A stretch of 64,000 nucleotides of DNA from Xanthobacter flavus (GTDB taxonomy: Bacteria; Pseudomonadota; Alphaproteobacteria; Rhizobiales; Xanthobacteraceae), in the NCBI RefSeq assembly GCF_017875275.1, contig NZ_JAGGML010000001.1, positions 4,609,001-4,673,000 on the forward strand. The letters are read 5' to 3'. This document shows, piece by piece, positions 9,375 to 18,318 of the stretch. The position numbers were made by a program, and so were the translations under genes. Position 1 is the stretch's first letter, and each line of letters starts with the position of its first letter. A model generated the notes under the pieces. That model was not told the DNA's origin. It saw nothing but the letters and a program-made list of their open reading frames with translations, and did no database searches.

Positions 9375-9460
9375 GTCTTTTCGTAAGCGTCGTCCTGGGA
9401 GCACCTTCATCGGTGGGACGTGAGAGCGCAGTTTGGCGATCCTGATTGGAGGATCGTTTT

Positions 9461-9885
9461 GTGTCTGGACTTGACCATAGACTTGAGCCGGAGGTCGAGG
9501 TCCGGCGCTTTGAGGTGATCAACGGAGCGATGGGGCGCCGACGCTGGACGGCGGACGACCGGGCGCGGATCCTGGAAGAGACGCTCGCTCCCGGCGCCGT
9601 GGTGTCCGCGGTTGCTCACCGCCACGGCCTGTCACCGCAGCAGCTGTTCACCTGGCGACGGGAACGAGCGAGATGATCCCGGCGTTCGTGCCGGCGGTCG
9701 TCGCGTCGGAGCCGGCTCCCGCATCTGAACTGTCCGCCCCACCGTCACGGCCGAGGCGGCGTGGCCGGCAACGCCGGGCTGCGGCCATCGAGGTGGACGT
9801 CGCCGGGGGCCGGGTGACGATCGAGAACGGGGCCTCGCCGGCGACCATCGCGGCGGTGCTCAGCGCGCTGAAGGCCGGATCGTGA
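9461..9885 (+). pseudogene. tnpA: IS66 tnpA, frameshifted
   Basis: The GTG at 9461 has GGAGGA 7 bases upstream. The first frame (to 9676) holds the helix-turn-helix region RRRWTADDRARILEETL...VAHRHGLSPQQLFTWRRE. The rest of TnpA (MIPAFVPAVV...IEVDVAGGRVTIENGAS...IAAVLSALKAGS) continues in another frame from 9673. The two halves overlap at ATGA. Known IS66 TnpA proteins are single chains with a short linker here, so I read this as a frameshift or small deletion, though coupled re-initiation at ATGA is possible. Confidence 0.75.
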
Positions 9886-10268
9886 TCGGGGCGACCGGCG
9901 CGGTCCGGGTGATGGTGGCCACAAAACCCGTCGACTTCCGCAATGGGGCGGAGGGTCTGGCCGCCCTGGTGCGTGAGACCATGGGCGCCGATCCGTTCTC
10001 CGGCACCGTGTACGTGTTCCGGGCCAAGCGGGCAGACCGGGTGAAGCTGGTGTTCTGGGACGGCACCGGGGTCGTGCTGGTGGCGAAGCGGCTGGAGGAT
10101 GGGGAGTTCCGCTGGCCGAAGATCGAGGATGGCACCCTGCAGCTGACCTCGACCCAGCTCCAGGCCCTGCTCGAGGGCCTGGACTGGCGGCGGGTGCATG
10201 AGGCACAGCGGTACGACGACACCGGTCGCCGCCAGTTGAAGAGGCCCGCAGGGGCTTGGCGAATATGA
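9882..10268 (+). CDS. tnpB: IS66 accessory protein TnpB
   Basis: 128 residues, GTG start overlapping the tnpA stop (GTGA). It has the full TnpB pattern: MVATKPVDFRNGAEGLAALVRE, DPFSGTVYVFRAKRADRVKLVFWDGTGVVLVAKRLEDGEFRWP, and a C-terminal LLEGLDWRR. Its length is usual and no residue is obviously lost. It is required for IS66 transposition by an unclear mechanism. Confidence 0.9.
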   Translation: MIGATGAVRVMVATKPVDFRNGAEGLAALVRETMGADPFSGTVYVFRAKRADRVKLVFWDGTGVVLVAKRLEDGEFRWPKIEDGTLQLTSTQLQALLEGLDWRRVHEAQRYDDTGRRQLKRPAGAWRI

Positions 10269-10778
10269 TTCTATCGGGGTCATGGCTTCGCTCTCCACCG
10301 AGCTTCCCCGCGATCCCGAGACGCTCCAGGCGATGCTGATCGCGCGGGACGCGGAGATCGAGCGCCTGCGCCAGATCATCAAGGAGCTGCAGCGTCACCG
10401 CTTCGGCCGACGGGCGGAGAGCCTGCCGGAAGACCAGTTGCTGCTGGCGCTGGAAGAGGCCGAGCAGGTGGAAGGCGCCGGCTTCGCCGCGTCCGAGGAG
10501 CAGGTGCCGGCCGAGAGGGCCGAGCGGGTCGCGAAGCGCCGGGCAAACCGCGGCGCGCTGCCCGCCCATCTGCCGCGGATCGAGACCGTGGTCGATATCG
10601 AGAGCGACATATGCCCGTGCTGTTCCGGCAAGCTGCACCGCATCGGCGAGGACGTGGCAGAACGGCTCGACATGGTGCCGGCCCAGTTCCGTGTCCTGGT
10701 GGTGCGCCGGCCGAAATATGCCTGCCGGTCCTGCGCGGACGTGGTGGTGCAAGCGCCCGCGCCGGCACGGCTGATCGA

Positions 10779-12096
10779 GGGAGTGTCAGGAATTTCGTGT
10801 GGGGGCGGCGGGTTGAAGATCAGGCCGCCATGGCCTTTGAGAAGCGCTCGCCGAAGATAACGGCGAACTGCGCCTTTGCCATCGCCCATTCACGAGGCGC
10901 CATCTTCCACTCCTTTTCGGCGCGGTTCAAGACCAGGAAGAGGAGCTTCAGGGCAGCATCGTCCGTGGGGAAGTGTCCCCTGGCCCGCACGGCGCGGCGC
11001 AGCTTGGCGTTGAGCGCCTCGATGGCGTTCGTGGTGTAGAGGATGCGGCGCACCTCGGCGGGGAAGGCATAGAACGGCACGACCTCGCTCCAGGCCCGCC
11101 GCCAGCTCTGGGCGATGGCCGGATAGCGCCGGCCCCAGGCCGTGTCCTCGAAGGCCGTGAGCGCCGCCTCGCCGGCGGCCGCATCCACGGCTCGATAGAT
11201 GTCCTTCAGCGCCGCGGCGACAGCCTTGCGGTCCTTGTACGATACGAAGTCGAGGCTGTGGCGCAGCAGGTGGACGATGCAGGTCTGGACCACCGCTTCG
11301 GGGAACACCGCCCGGATCGCGTCGGGAAAGCCCTTCAGGCCGTCGACGACGGCCAGCAGCAGGTCCTCGACGCCGCGGTTCCGAAGCTCGTTCATAACGC
11401 GCAGCCAGAACTTGGCGCCCTCGTTCTGCTCCAGCCACAGGCCGAGGATCTCCTTGGCGCCATCGGCGCGCACGCCGAGCGCGATGTGGACCGCCTTGTT
11501 GCGGACGATGCCCTCGTCGCGCACCTTGACCCGCAGGGCATCGAAAAACACCAGGGGATAGACCGGCTCGAGCGGCCGGGCCTGCCACGCGGCGATCTCC
11601 TCCAGGACGGCGTCGGTGACGACGCTGACGAGATCAGGCGAGACCTCGATACCATAGAGCTCGCGCAGATGCCGACGATCTCCCGGGCGCTCATGCCCCG
11701 GGCATACATGGACACGATCTTGTCGTCGAAGCCGGGGAAGCGCCGCTGGTACTTGGCGATGAGCTGGGGATCGAACGTCGCCTGACGGTCCCGCGGGATC
11801 TCCAGCTCGATCCGGCCGGTCTCGGTGGTGACGGTCTTGCGGCCATAGCCGTTGCGGCTGTTGCCGGCCTCCTCGCCCGCCAGGTGATGGTCCATCTCGG
11901 CGTTCAGGGCGCGCTCGGCCAGCGCCTTCTTCAGATCGTCGAGCAGGCCATTGGTGTCGAAGGCCGTCTTGGGATCGGCACCGGCCAGCAACTGGTCCAG
12001 CAGTTCGTCAGGAATACGGGGGGCTTTGCGTCGGGCCATCGGGAACCTCCATAGGGTCCATCATGACCGCCCCCACACGAAATTCCTGACACTCCC
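10779..12096 (-). mobile_element. IS256-family element, copy A
   Basis: 1,318 bp with inverted termini beginning GGGAGTGTCAGG. It is inserted in IS66 tnpC with an exact 8-bp target duplication CTGATCGA (10771-10778 and 12097-12104). The pre-insertion codons (R-L-I-D-G-G) can be rebuilt across the site. Two further copies of the same length lie at 18925-20242 and 23141-24458, and their translated products are identical to this one. Confidence 0.95.
10820..12039 (-). pseudogene. IS256-family transposase with frameshift
   Basis: The frame starting at 12039 encodes MARRKAPRIPDELLDQLL through ARGMSAREIVG. It then leaves the frame near 11672, where GTCGGCATCTG replaces the expected GTCGGCCATCTG (one base lost). 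The remainder continues in the next frame (RELYGIEVSPDLVS, VFFDALRVKVRDEG, VDGLKGFPDAI, LRHSLDFVSYKDRK, TTNAIEALN) to a stop at 10820. The joined product would be about 406 residues, the usual IS256 length, with the DDE blocks present. No standard slippery heptamer is visible, so this is probably an inactivating mutation. The same change is in copies B and C. Confidence 0.88.
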
Positions 12097-12679
12097 CTGA
12101 TCGACGGCGGACTGCCGACCGAGGCAACCGTCGCCCATGTGCTTGTCTCCAAATATGCCGACCATCTGCCCCTCTATCGCCAGGCCCAAATCTACGGGCG
12201 CCAAGGCATCGCGCTCGACCGCTCGACGCTGGCGGACTGGGTCGGACGGGCGGCCTTCCTGCTGCGGCCTGTCCACGAGCGGCTGCTCGCAGTGCTGAGG
12301 AGCTCGCCCAAGCTGTTCGCCGACGAGACCACGGCGCCGGTGCTCGATCCCGGCCGTGGCCGCACCAAGACCGGGCAGCTCTTCGCCTATGCCCGAGACG
12401 ACCGTCCGTGGGGCGGAGCCGATCCGCCCGCCGTCACTTATGTCTATGCCCCCGATCGCAAGGGCGAGCGGCCCGTCGCCCATCTCGACGGCTTCACCGG
12501 CATCCTGCAGGTCGATGGCTATGGTGGCTACAAGACGTTGGCGGGACGCAACGCGGTCAGCCTGGCGTTCTGCTGGGCGCATGCACGGTGACGTTGCCCC
12601 TCCTGGCTAATCCAGTTTGAAGTTCGTTCTGGCCCAATGAGAGGACCAGAACATGAGGCGCAGCCGCTTCACCGAGGAG

Positions 12680-14014
12680 ATGGGGTATTCGGTCCTGATC
12701 TCTTGAGCCGTTTGCGGCGTTCGGCGGCGAAGAGGACGATCGGGGCCTGAACCCAGCGCCGGGAGGTCCCCATGGTGTACGTCGGCCTTGATGTCTCTTT
12801 GAACTCCGTAGCCGTCTGTGTCATCGACCGGGAAGGTCAAATCCTGAAGGAGGCGAGCGTGGCGTCGGAGGCGTCCGCCATCTCGCAGTGTCTCCAGCCT
12901 TGGCGGGATCGGATTGCGAAGATTGGGCTTGAGGCTGGGCCGATGTCGGAATGGCTGACTGCGGGTTTGGCGGAGCTTGGTTTTCCCGCCATCAGCCTGG
13001 AGGCGCGGCAGGTGAAGGCGGCGTTGTCGGCAATGCCCGTCAAGACCGATCGGAACGACGCGCGCGGCATTGCCCAGGTGGTCAGGGCTGGTTGGTACAA
13101 GGTCGTGCACGTGAAGAGCATCGGCAGCCAGCACGCGCGAACGTTGGTGGCGGCGCGCAAGCACCTGATCCGCTCCATTGCCGCGTCGGAGCAGACACTT
13201 CGCGGATTGCTCCGTCCCTTCGGCTTGAAGGTCGGCATCGTGTCGCGGGCCGGATTTGCCTCTCGTGTCCGAGATCTGGTTGGCAACAACGCCATCCTGG
13301 CTGAGGTGATGGCTCCCCTATTGGCAGCCCGGGACGCACTGATGCAGGAGTACCAGCGCCTTCATCGCCTGGTCGTCCAGGCTGTCCGGAATGATCCGGT
13401 CTGCCGCCTGTTGACGACCATGCCCGGAATCGGGCCGGTTTCCGCTCTGACGTTCAGAGCAACGATCGATGCGCCCGAGCGTTTCGCCCGCTCCCGGTCC
13501 GTCGGGGCTTATCTCGGGCTCACACCTCGGCGGTATCAATCGGGCGAGATCGATCGGACCGGACGGATCACCAAAGTGGGCGACGGGGAGACGCGAACTG
13601 CGCTGTTCGAGGCCGCCAACGTCATCCTGCGACCGAGCACACGCTGGTCACCGATGAAGGCCTGGGCGGTGCGCATTGCTCAGCGTCAGGGAAGTAAGCG
13701 GGCGAAGGTCGCTCTGGCTCGCAAGATGGCGGTCGTTCTTCACAGCATGTGGCGGAACGGCACGGAATTCCGATGGACTGCGGCCGCGGCGTGATCGACC
13801 CGGCTGTGGTTCCCTGAACGCCCGTCGCGGGGCGCGGGATGATTGAGTTCGCATGATCTGTCGTCGCAGCCGCTGACGCGGCCGAGCACGCCGAAGAGCT
13901 TGAACCGGTCATTCCATCGAACACCATCATGTGGCGATCCTCGACCACGGACAGAAGCAAAGAACCCGCGACGTGCCATCATCGGGGTTGACGACACCGG
14001 ACCGAATACAGAAG
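12680..14014 (+). mobile_element. IS110-family element inserted in IS3 orfA (copy 1)
   Basis: The borders are inferred from where the IS3 orfA reading is lost (after 12679) and resumes (14015), giving about 1,335 bp. No terminal inverted repeats or target duplication are evident, as is usual for IS110 elements, which integrate by a DEDD recombinase. The identical insertion is in the inverse copy (51634-52968). Confidence 0.8.
12772..13794 (+). CDS. IS110-family DEDD transposase
   Basis: 340 residues, apparently intact. The N-terminal RuvC-like DEDD domain opens with MVYVGLDVSLNSVAVCVIDREG (first Asp at residue 7). It is followed by GLEAGPMSEWL and the KTDRNDARGIAQVVRAGWYKVVHVKS block (Asp residues of the catalytic set). 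The C-terminal transposase-20 domain has LLTTMPGIGPVSALTFRATI and RSVGAYLGLTPRRYQSGEIDRTGRITKVGD. The start has GGAGG upstream (12760-12770). The second copy at 51854-52876 encodes the same protein. Confidence 0.93.
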   Translation: MVYVGLDVSLNSVAVCVIDREGQILKEASVASEASAISQCLQPWRDRIAKIGLEAGPMSEWLTAGLAELGFPAISLEARQVKAALSAMPVKTDRNDARGIAQVVRAGWYKVVHVKSIGSQHARTLVAARKHLIRSIAASEQTLRGLLRPFGLKVGIVSRAGFASRVRDLVGNNAILAEVMAPLLAARDALMQEYQRLHRLVVQAVRNDPVCRLLTTMPGIGPVSALTFRATIDAPERFARSRSVGAYLGLTPRRYQSGEIDRTGRITKVGDGETRTALFEAANVILRPSTRWSPMKAWAVRIAQRQGSKRAKVALARKMAVVLHSMWRNGTEFRWTAAAA

Positions 14015-14250
14015 CAGATCATCGGCATCCTGAAGGAGCACGAGGCCGGGGTGCCGGTCTCGGACCTGTGTCGCAAGCACGGGGTTAGCGACGCCAGCAT
14101 CTACAAGTGGAAGGCGCGTTTCGGCGGGATGGACGTATCGGAGGCCAAGCGGCTGCGGGCGCTCGAGGACGAGAACGCCAAGCTGAAGCGCATGCTCGCC
14201 GACGCCATGCTGGACAACGTCGCACTGAAGGATCTCCTGGGAAAGAAGTG

Positions 14251-15177
14251 GTGACGTCCGCTGCCGAGCGCAGGGCTGTCGCCCACCTCATGGAAGCCCA
14301 TGGGATGAGCGAACGGCGGGCGTGTAAAGCCACCGGCTTCTGCCGCATGACCATGAGATACGAAGCCACGCGCGGGAATGACGCCTCGCTGCGTGAGCGG
14401 ATGAAGGCCATCGCCCGGGAGCGACGGCGGTTCGGCTATCGCCGTCTCCACGTCCTGCTCAGGCGGGAGGGCTTCCGGGTCAACCACAAGCGGCTGTTCC
14501 GGCTCTACCGTGAGGAACGGCTGATGGTCCGCCGGCGCGGCGGCCGCAAGCGGGCGATCGGGACACGGGCGCCGATGATGATCCCGCTGCGGCCGAACGA
14601 GCGCTGGTCGCTCGACTTCGTCGCCGACCAGATGACCGATGGCCGGCGCTTCCGGATGCTGGCCATCGTGGACGACTGCACTCGCGAGTGCCTGGCGCTG
14701 GTGGCGGACACGTCGCTGTCCGGGGTCAGGGTCGCTCGCGAACTCGACAGGCTTCTGGCAGAGCGCGGCCGGCCCAAGATGATCGTCAGCGATAATGGCA
14801 GCGAGTTCACCTCCAATGCCATTCTGGCCTGGACCGACGCGGCCCGGGTCGAGTGGCACTACATCGCGCCCGGCAAGCCGATGCAGAATGGCTTCATCGA
14901 GAGCTTCAACGGCCGCCTGCGGGACGAGTTGTTGAACGAGACGCTGTTCTCCAGCCTGTCTCAGGCCAGAGCCGCTCTCGGCCGGTGGCAGGTCGATTAC
15001 AACACCGACCGGCCGCACTCGAAGCTCGGATGGCAGACGCCAAGCGCCTTCGCCTCGACGTTCCACCCGCGGCGGGATCAGACGCTCCGCAACATGAACG
15101 GCTCCGCATCTGCCCCCGCCGCCCAGCACGCCCGACAGGGCAAATCCAACCGCCAGAACGAACTCACCGCTGGATAG
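14251..15177 (+). CDS. IS3 type-a orfB (DDE transposase)
   Basis: 308 residues from GTG 14251, which overlaps the orfA stop as GTGA. In active IS3 elements OrfA and OrfB are also joined by -1 frameshifting. It contains the HTH_21 region [31 protein letters not shown] and the DDE core: [39 protein letters not shown], and the Glu in [18 protein letters not shown]. The C-terminal [18 protein letters not shown] is normal. It is probably intact, but its partner OrfA is interrupted. Confidence 0.9.
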   Translation: MTSAAERRAVAHLMEAHGMSERRACKATGFCRMTMRYEATRGNDASLRERMKAIARERRRFGYRRLHVLLRREGFRVNHKRLFRLYREERLMVRRRGGRKRAIGTRAPMMIPLRPNERWSLDFVADQMTDGRRFRMLAIVDDCTRECLALVADTSLSGVRVARELDRLLAERGRPKMIVSDNGSEFTSNAILAWTDAARVEWHYIAPGKPMQNGFIESFNGRLRDELLNETLFSSLSQARAALGRWQVDYNTDRPHSKLGWQTPSAFASTFHPRRDQTLRNMNGSASAPAAQHARQGKSNRQNELTAG

Positions 15178-15554
15178 AAGTTGGGGGCAACGTCAAGAAG
15201 ACCAAGCTCGCGGAGGCGATCCGCTACGCGCTCTCGCGCTGGGAGGGGCTGACCCTGTTCCTCGACGACGGCCGCGTCGAGTTGGACAACAACATCGTCG
15301 AGCGCTCGATCCGGCCCCTGGCCCTGACCCGGAAGAATGCGCTCTTCGCCGGCTCCGACGGCGGCGCCGAGCACTGGGCTGTCATCGCCTCGCTGGTCGA
15401 GACCTGCAAGCTCAACGCCATCGACCCTCAGGCCTACCTCGCGGACGTCATCACCCGCATCGTCAACGGCCACCCCAACAGCCGCATCGACGACCTGATG
15501 CCATGGGCCAACCCGGCACAGCCGGTTCTCAGCAACGTGGCCTGAGGACGACGC

Positions 15555-17063
15555 TTACGTCTTTTCTGCCACGTTCAAGTCCGGATCCTGGAGGAAGTAC
15601 GACGTCTCGACCGCTTTGGTGATCTTCGAATTCTCTTTGGAGTAACTTACATGGACAGGTTCGAGGCCGGCGCCAAATCGGCTTGTAAGCTTGATGATAG
15701 GTTGGTTTCCCAAGTCGCAGCCTATGAGCTGTGCGTCTAGCATCGATATCGGTCCGTCCGCATGAAAGCCTGATACGGTCCAATCTAACAACGGGTGGTT
15801 GCTGCCTCTCACACTCACGCCGCGGGCGATGAAATTTCTGATCTCATTTGGGACGAACCCGGCACGGCGAAATACGGCGGAGCGTCCGTGGGCAAGCGGA
15901 GTACCATTGCGATCAATTCCAATTCGATCATATTGGCCCCCTTCGACGTAGAGGCTCTCTGTAGGGCCGTCATTATGAGAAAGAACGACAAGTGCACATC
16001 CTCGTGTCCCTTTGATTTGATTATTGCTGACTGTTACTCGACCAACCGGTTCGTGCACGAATATCGCGTGTGGGTGGGTCTTGGGGATGATGTGTTCTCC
16101 GATGTCGCCAGCCTCGAGTTGGCCGGCGCGGCAGATAACGTTTCCTTCAATTATCGCGCCGGAGGCTTGGTTGTCGTTCTGGCGCTCGCAGCGAATGGCA
16201 CACACATTCGTGCGGTCGATTCGGTTGCCGACAACTTCGGCACCGGGAACGGAAATTCCGATTCCCACCCCGATATCGGCAAGGGTATTTTCGCGAATTT
16301 CGACCCGGAGGACCGCCTTAGTGTTGGAATGGCCGACATAGATAGCATCGTCCCCTGTTTCGCTAATACGGCATCCGGTTACGCGAGTTTCGATAGCCGG
16401 ACTCACGATCCATACTGCCGTGTCGCCGATCGATCCATGCGAGTGTAGACGCGACTCCCGGCGTCCCCCGAAGATGCAGCTTTCAACGATAATTCGGTCC
16501 GGTGTCCAGCCCATGGGGTCGCCGCGTCCTATGGTCAGCCCCATATTGTCAGCGGACGGAATTGCGATGCCCGCGACATTATATTCGCGAAAGCCCGACA
16601 GACGGATCATGTCAGATCCCCCGACCCGTATGGCCGGGCGGGCAAGGCGCGTAGTGAGGCCGACGAGTGTAAGCCGTCCACCCAATCGGGCGGAGTTGCT
16701 GATCCTCAGATACGCCCGATTTCGTTCGGGTTTCGGAATGTCGAAAACAAACTCGGTCCCAGTCGCCTCTAAGACGAGGTCGCCAATTGATGGCGATACG
16801 GCCGAGAGCGACCGCGTCAAACGATACCGTCCCGGAGGAATGCGAGCATGAGTATAATTACCTAGCGACAGTTCAGAAAGAAAGGCCTGAAGCGCATCGG
16901 TGCTGTCAGCGCCTGAGCCATCGTCGCCGGCGCCTGCCTCCGGACTGAAAGCTTGTGCATCAAGCGTCCTCGCGCGAGCCGGGCGGGCGGCAATCGGGGT
17001 TGCATTTGCTAACAATGCGACTCCTGAAGACACCAATATGTCGCGTCGAGATAGGTATGGCAT
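15555..17063 (-). CDS. Tat-exported right-handed beta-helix protein (polysaccharide-active candidate)
   Basis: 502 residues. The N-terminus SRRDILVSSGVALLANATPIAARPARA has the twin-arginine pattern (S5-R-R-D-I-L) and an ARA cleavage site near residue 31. The mature part begins with a pectate-lyase-3-type segment (GADSTDALQAFLSEL...ARIPPGRYRL). It continues with many short beta-coil repeats (RVTGCRISETGDDAIYVG, IIEGNVICRAG, VTVSNNQIKG) typical of polysaccharide lyases, GH28-like hydrolases and epimerases. It may trim or modify the exported polymer in the periplasm. The last residues are E-K-T. The present TAA stop is supplied by the end of the IS66, and the original stop was TAG at the same codon. 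Confidence 0.8.
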   Translation of the reverse strand: MPYLSRRDILVSSGVALLANATPIAARPARARTLDAQAFSPEAGAGDDGSGADSTDALQAFLSELSLGNYTHARIPPGRYRLTRSLSAVSPSIGDLVLEATGTEFVFDIPKPERNRAYLRISNSARLGGRLTLVGLTTRLARPAIRVGGSDMIRLSGFREYNVAGIAIPSADNMGLTIGRGDPMGWTPDRIIVESCIFGGRRESRLHSHGSIGDTAVWIVSPAIETRVTGCRISETGDDAIYVGHSNTKAVLRVEIRENTLADIGVGIGISVPGAEVVGNRIDRTNVCAIRCERQNDNQASGAIIEGNVICRAGQLEAGDIGEHIIPKTHPHAIFVHEPVGRVTVSNNQIKGTRGCALVVLSHNDGPTESLYVEGGQYDRIGIDRNGTPLAHGRSAVFRRAGFVPNEIRNFIARGVSVRGSNHPLLDWTVSGFHADGPISMLDAQLIGCDLGNQPIIKLTSRFGAGLEPVHVSYSKENSKITKAVETSYFLQDPDLNVAEKT

Positions 17064-17207
17064 GTAGTTCTGCTCCGAAATTGCTGCAGTCCGTGGGGGG
17101 TGGACCGCTATTGTGGATTATGCCGTGCCGCCGCTTTAGGTGCCGGCCGCTTGTATTTTTGAACCCTTCGAGCTTCAGCGGAGGCTAGTTGGTATAAGTT
17201 CCGGTTC

Positions 17208-18156
17208 TGATCTTCCCCGAAAAAGTGGACGGGGTTAAGCCGCTCTGCGTTCCATCTCGGCCGGGCTGATGTAGCCGAGGGCCGAGTGCAGGCGGCGGGG
17301 ATTGTCGAAGCCCTCAATGTATCCGAACAGATCCCGTCGCGCCTCGGCCCTGGTGGCATAGAGGCGATGGTGGACCCGCTCGGTTTTCAGGGTGTGGAAG
17401 AAGCTCTCCATTGGCGCATTGTCCCAGCAATCGCCCTTGCGGCTCATGGATGGGGTGATGCCCGCGGTGGCAGCGCCCCGCGATAGGCTTCGGAAGCGTA
17501 TTGGATGCCGCGGTCCGAATGGTAGATCAGGCCGGGTGCCGGCCGCTGGCGCTCGATGGCCATGGCGAGGGCTTCCAGCGCGATCTGGGTGTGCAATGTC
17601 TCGCGCATGGACCAGCCGACCAGCTTGCGGGTGTGCATGTCGAGCACGCCGGCAAGGGTGAGCCAGCCTTCGCCTGTGGGGATGCAAGTGAGGTCCGCCA
17701 GCCAGACCTGGTTCGGGGCCTGGGTCATGAAGTTGCGGGCGAGCCGGTTGGGAGCGATCGGATAGGAATGGCGGCTGTCGGTCGTCCGCGTGCGCCTTGG
17801 CACGGCGGCCAGGCCCCGGATGCCGGCGCGGCGCATGAGCCGCTCGATCCGGGACCGGCCCACGCGCCGACCGTGCCCCCTCAGGACCGCATGGATCCGG
17901 GGCGCGCCATAGGTCCCGCTGCTCTGCGCGTGGATCAGCCGGATGTCGTCGGTGAGCGCCCGGTTGGTGTGCGCGCGCAAGCTCTCCGGCCGGGCACGCC
18001 AGGCATAATAGCCGCTGGCCGACAGCCCGAGGGCCGCGCACATCACGCGAACTGGCCACACAGCGCGATGCTCATCGACGAACCCGAACTTCATCGGGAG
18101 GCCGCTCCGAAGATGAGCGCGGCTTTTATGGAATGGCCCGCCCCACACTTCCCGGC
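17208..18156 (-). mobile_element. Truncated IS3-family element (type c)
   Basis: One end is recognisable at 17208 (TGATCTTCCCCGAAAAAGTGGAC, IS3-type terminal sequence). The orfB lies just inside. The other end and orfA are missing, replaced by an IS110 fragment at 18157. The exact left boundary is uncertain. Confidence 0.65.
17235..18094 (-). pseudogene. IS3-family orfB (type c), frameshifted
   Basis: ATG 18094 starts [38 protein letters not shown], a classical IS3-group OrfB start. The DDE core follows: [34 protein letters not shown] and [19 protein letters not shown]. Near 17475-17480 the frame shifts. The rest ([36 protein letters not shown]...[19 protein letters not shown]) is in another frame to 17235. 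The final catalytic Glu is therefore separated from the two Asp residues. Confidence 0.85.
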
Positions 18157-18300
18157 ATGATGACGATGTCGGATTTGGAGGAGAGGACCGATGACGAGGC
18201 CCCCATCGCCGTGCTCGGGATCGATCTGGGCAAGAATAGCTGCAGCTTGGCAGGCATTGAGGTGGTCCCGCATTGGCGGACAGTTTGGCGGCTTCGCTAA
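18157..18300 (+). pseudogene. N-terminal fragment of IS110-family transposase
   Basis: ATG 18157 opens MMTMSDLEERTDDEAPIAVL, then GIDLGKNSCSLAGIE, the start of an IS110 transposase (GIDLGKNS carries the first catalytic Asp). Similarity ends near 18270 and the frame stops at 18298-18300. It differs from the IS110 at 12680-14014, so it is a separate element of which only the start survives. Confidence 0.7.
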
Positions 18301-18318
18301 GCTTGGTTCTGGTGTGTG

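Larger units (their letters stand above)
12653..14254 (+). pseudogene. IS3 type-a orfA interrupted by IS110
   Basis: The true orfA start is ATG 12653, giving MRRSRFTEE (to 12679). The frame is then broken by the IS110 and resumes at 14015 with [79 protein letters not shown]. The helix-turn-helix and leucine-zipper parts are intact downstream. An ORF starting in IS110 flanking sequence (GTG 13931, or TTG 13988) reads in frame into it, so a hybrid OrfA lacking only the first nine native residues could still be made. Confidence 0.85.
12589..15195 (+). mobile_element. IS3-family element (type a, copy 1) with IS110 inside
   Basis: The termini are related inverted repeats of about 45 bp. The left (12589-12633) begins TGACGTTGCCCC. 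The right, read inward from 15195, also begins TGACGTTGCCCC, and both later share GTTCGTTCTGGC. Total length is 2,607 bp, about twice a normal IS3, because an IS110 of roughly 1,335 bp sits inside orfA. There is no target duplication, and part of IS66 tnpC is missing at the insertion point. The element is repeated in inverse orientation at 50453-53059 with exactly the same length and the same IS110 position. Confidence 0.9.
10282..15545 (+). pseudogene. tnpC: IS66 transposase TnpC in three fragments
   Basis: Part 1 (10282-10778) contains the leucine-zipper-like N-terminus, the HRFGRRAESL motif and the zinc-binding CPCCSGKL / YACRSC cysteines, and ends in ARLI at the IS256. Part 2 (12097-12588) continues DGGLPTEATVAHVLVSKYADHLPLYRQAQ through the first DDE residues (FADETTAPVLDPGRG, VDGYGGYKTL) and stops after CWAHA. 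Part 3 (15196-15545) resumes KKTKLAEAIRYALSRWEGLTLFLDDGRVELDNN with the final Glu region and runs to the native stop. Roughly 75-80 codons between parts 2 and 3 are absent compared with normal TnpC, so excision of the insertions would not restore a working enzyme. Confidence 0.9.
9383..15558 (+). mobile_element. IS66-family element carrying nested IS256, IS3 and IS110
   Basis: The ends are perfect 13-bp inverted repeats GTAAGCGTCGTCC (9383-9395 and 15546-15558). They are flanked by an exact 8-bp target duplication GTCTTTTC (9375-9382 and 15559-15566), the size typical of IS66. The element holds tnpA (broken), tnpB (intact) and tnpC (cut into three pieces). Removing the IS256 (10779-12096 plus one 8-bp repeat) and the IS3 element (12589-15195) leaves an IS66 of about 2.2 kb, slightly short because part of tnpC is missing beside the IS3 insertion. 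It is not autonomous in its present form. Confidence 0.93.

Noticed and set aside
9673-9885. Second half of IS66 tnpA as an independent gene
   Set aside because: Its sequence is the normal C-terminal part of TnpA, so it is a frameshifted continuation and not a separate protein.
10973-11785. Long + strand ORF across the IS256 transposase (also at 19119 and, inverted, at 23452)
   Set aside because: It is antisense to conserved transposase motifs and recurs only because the IS is repeated.
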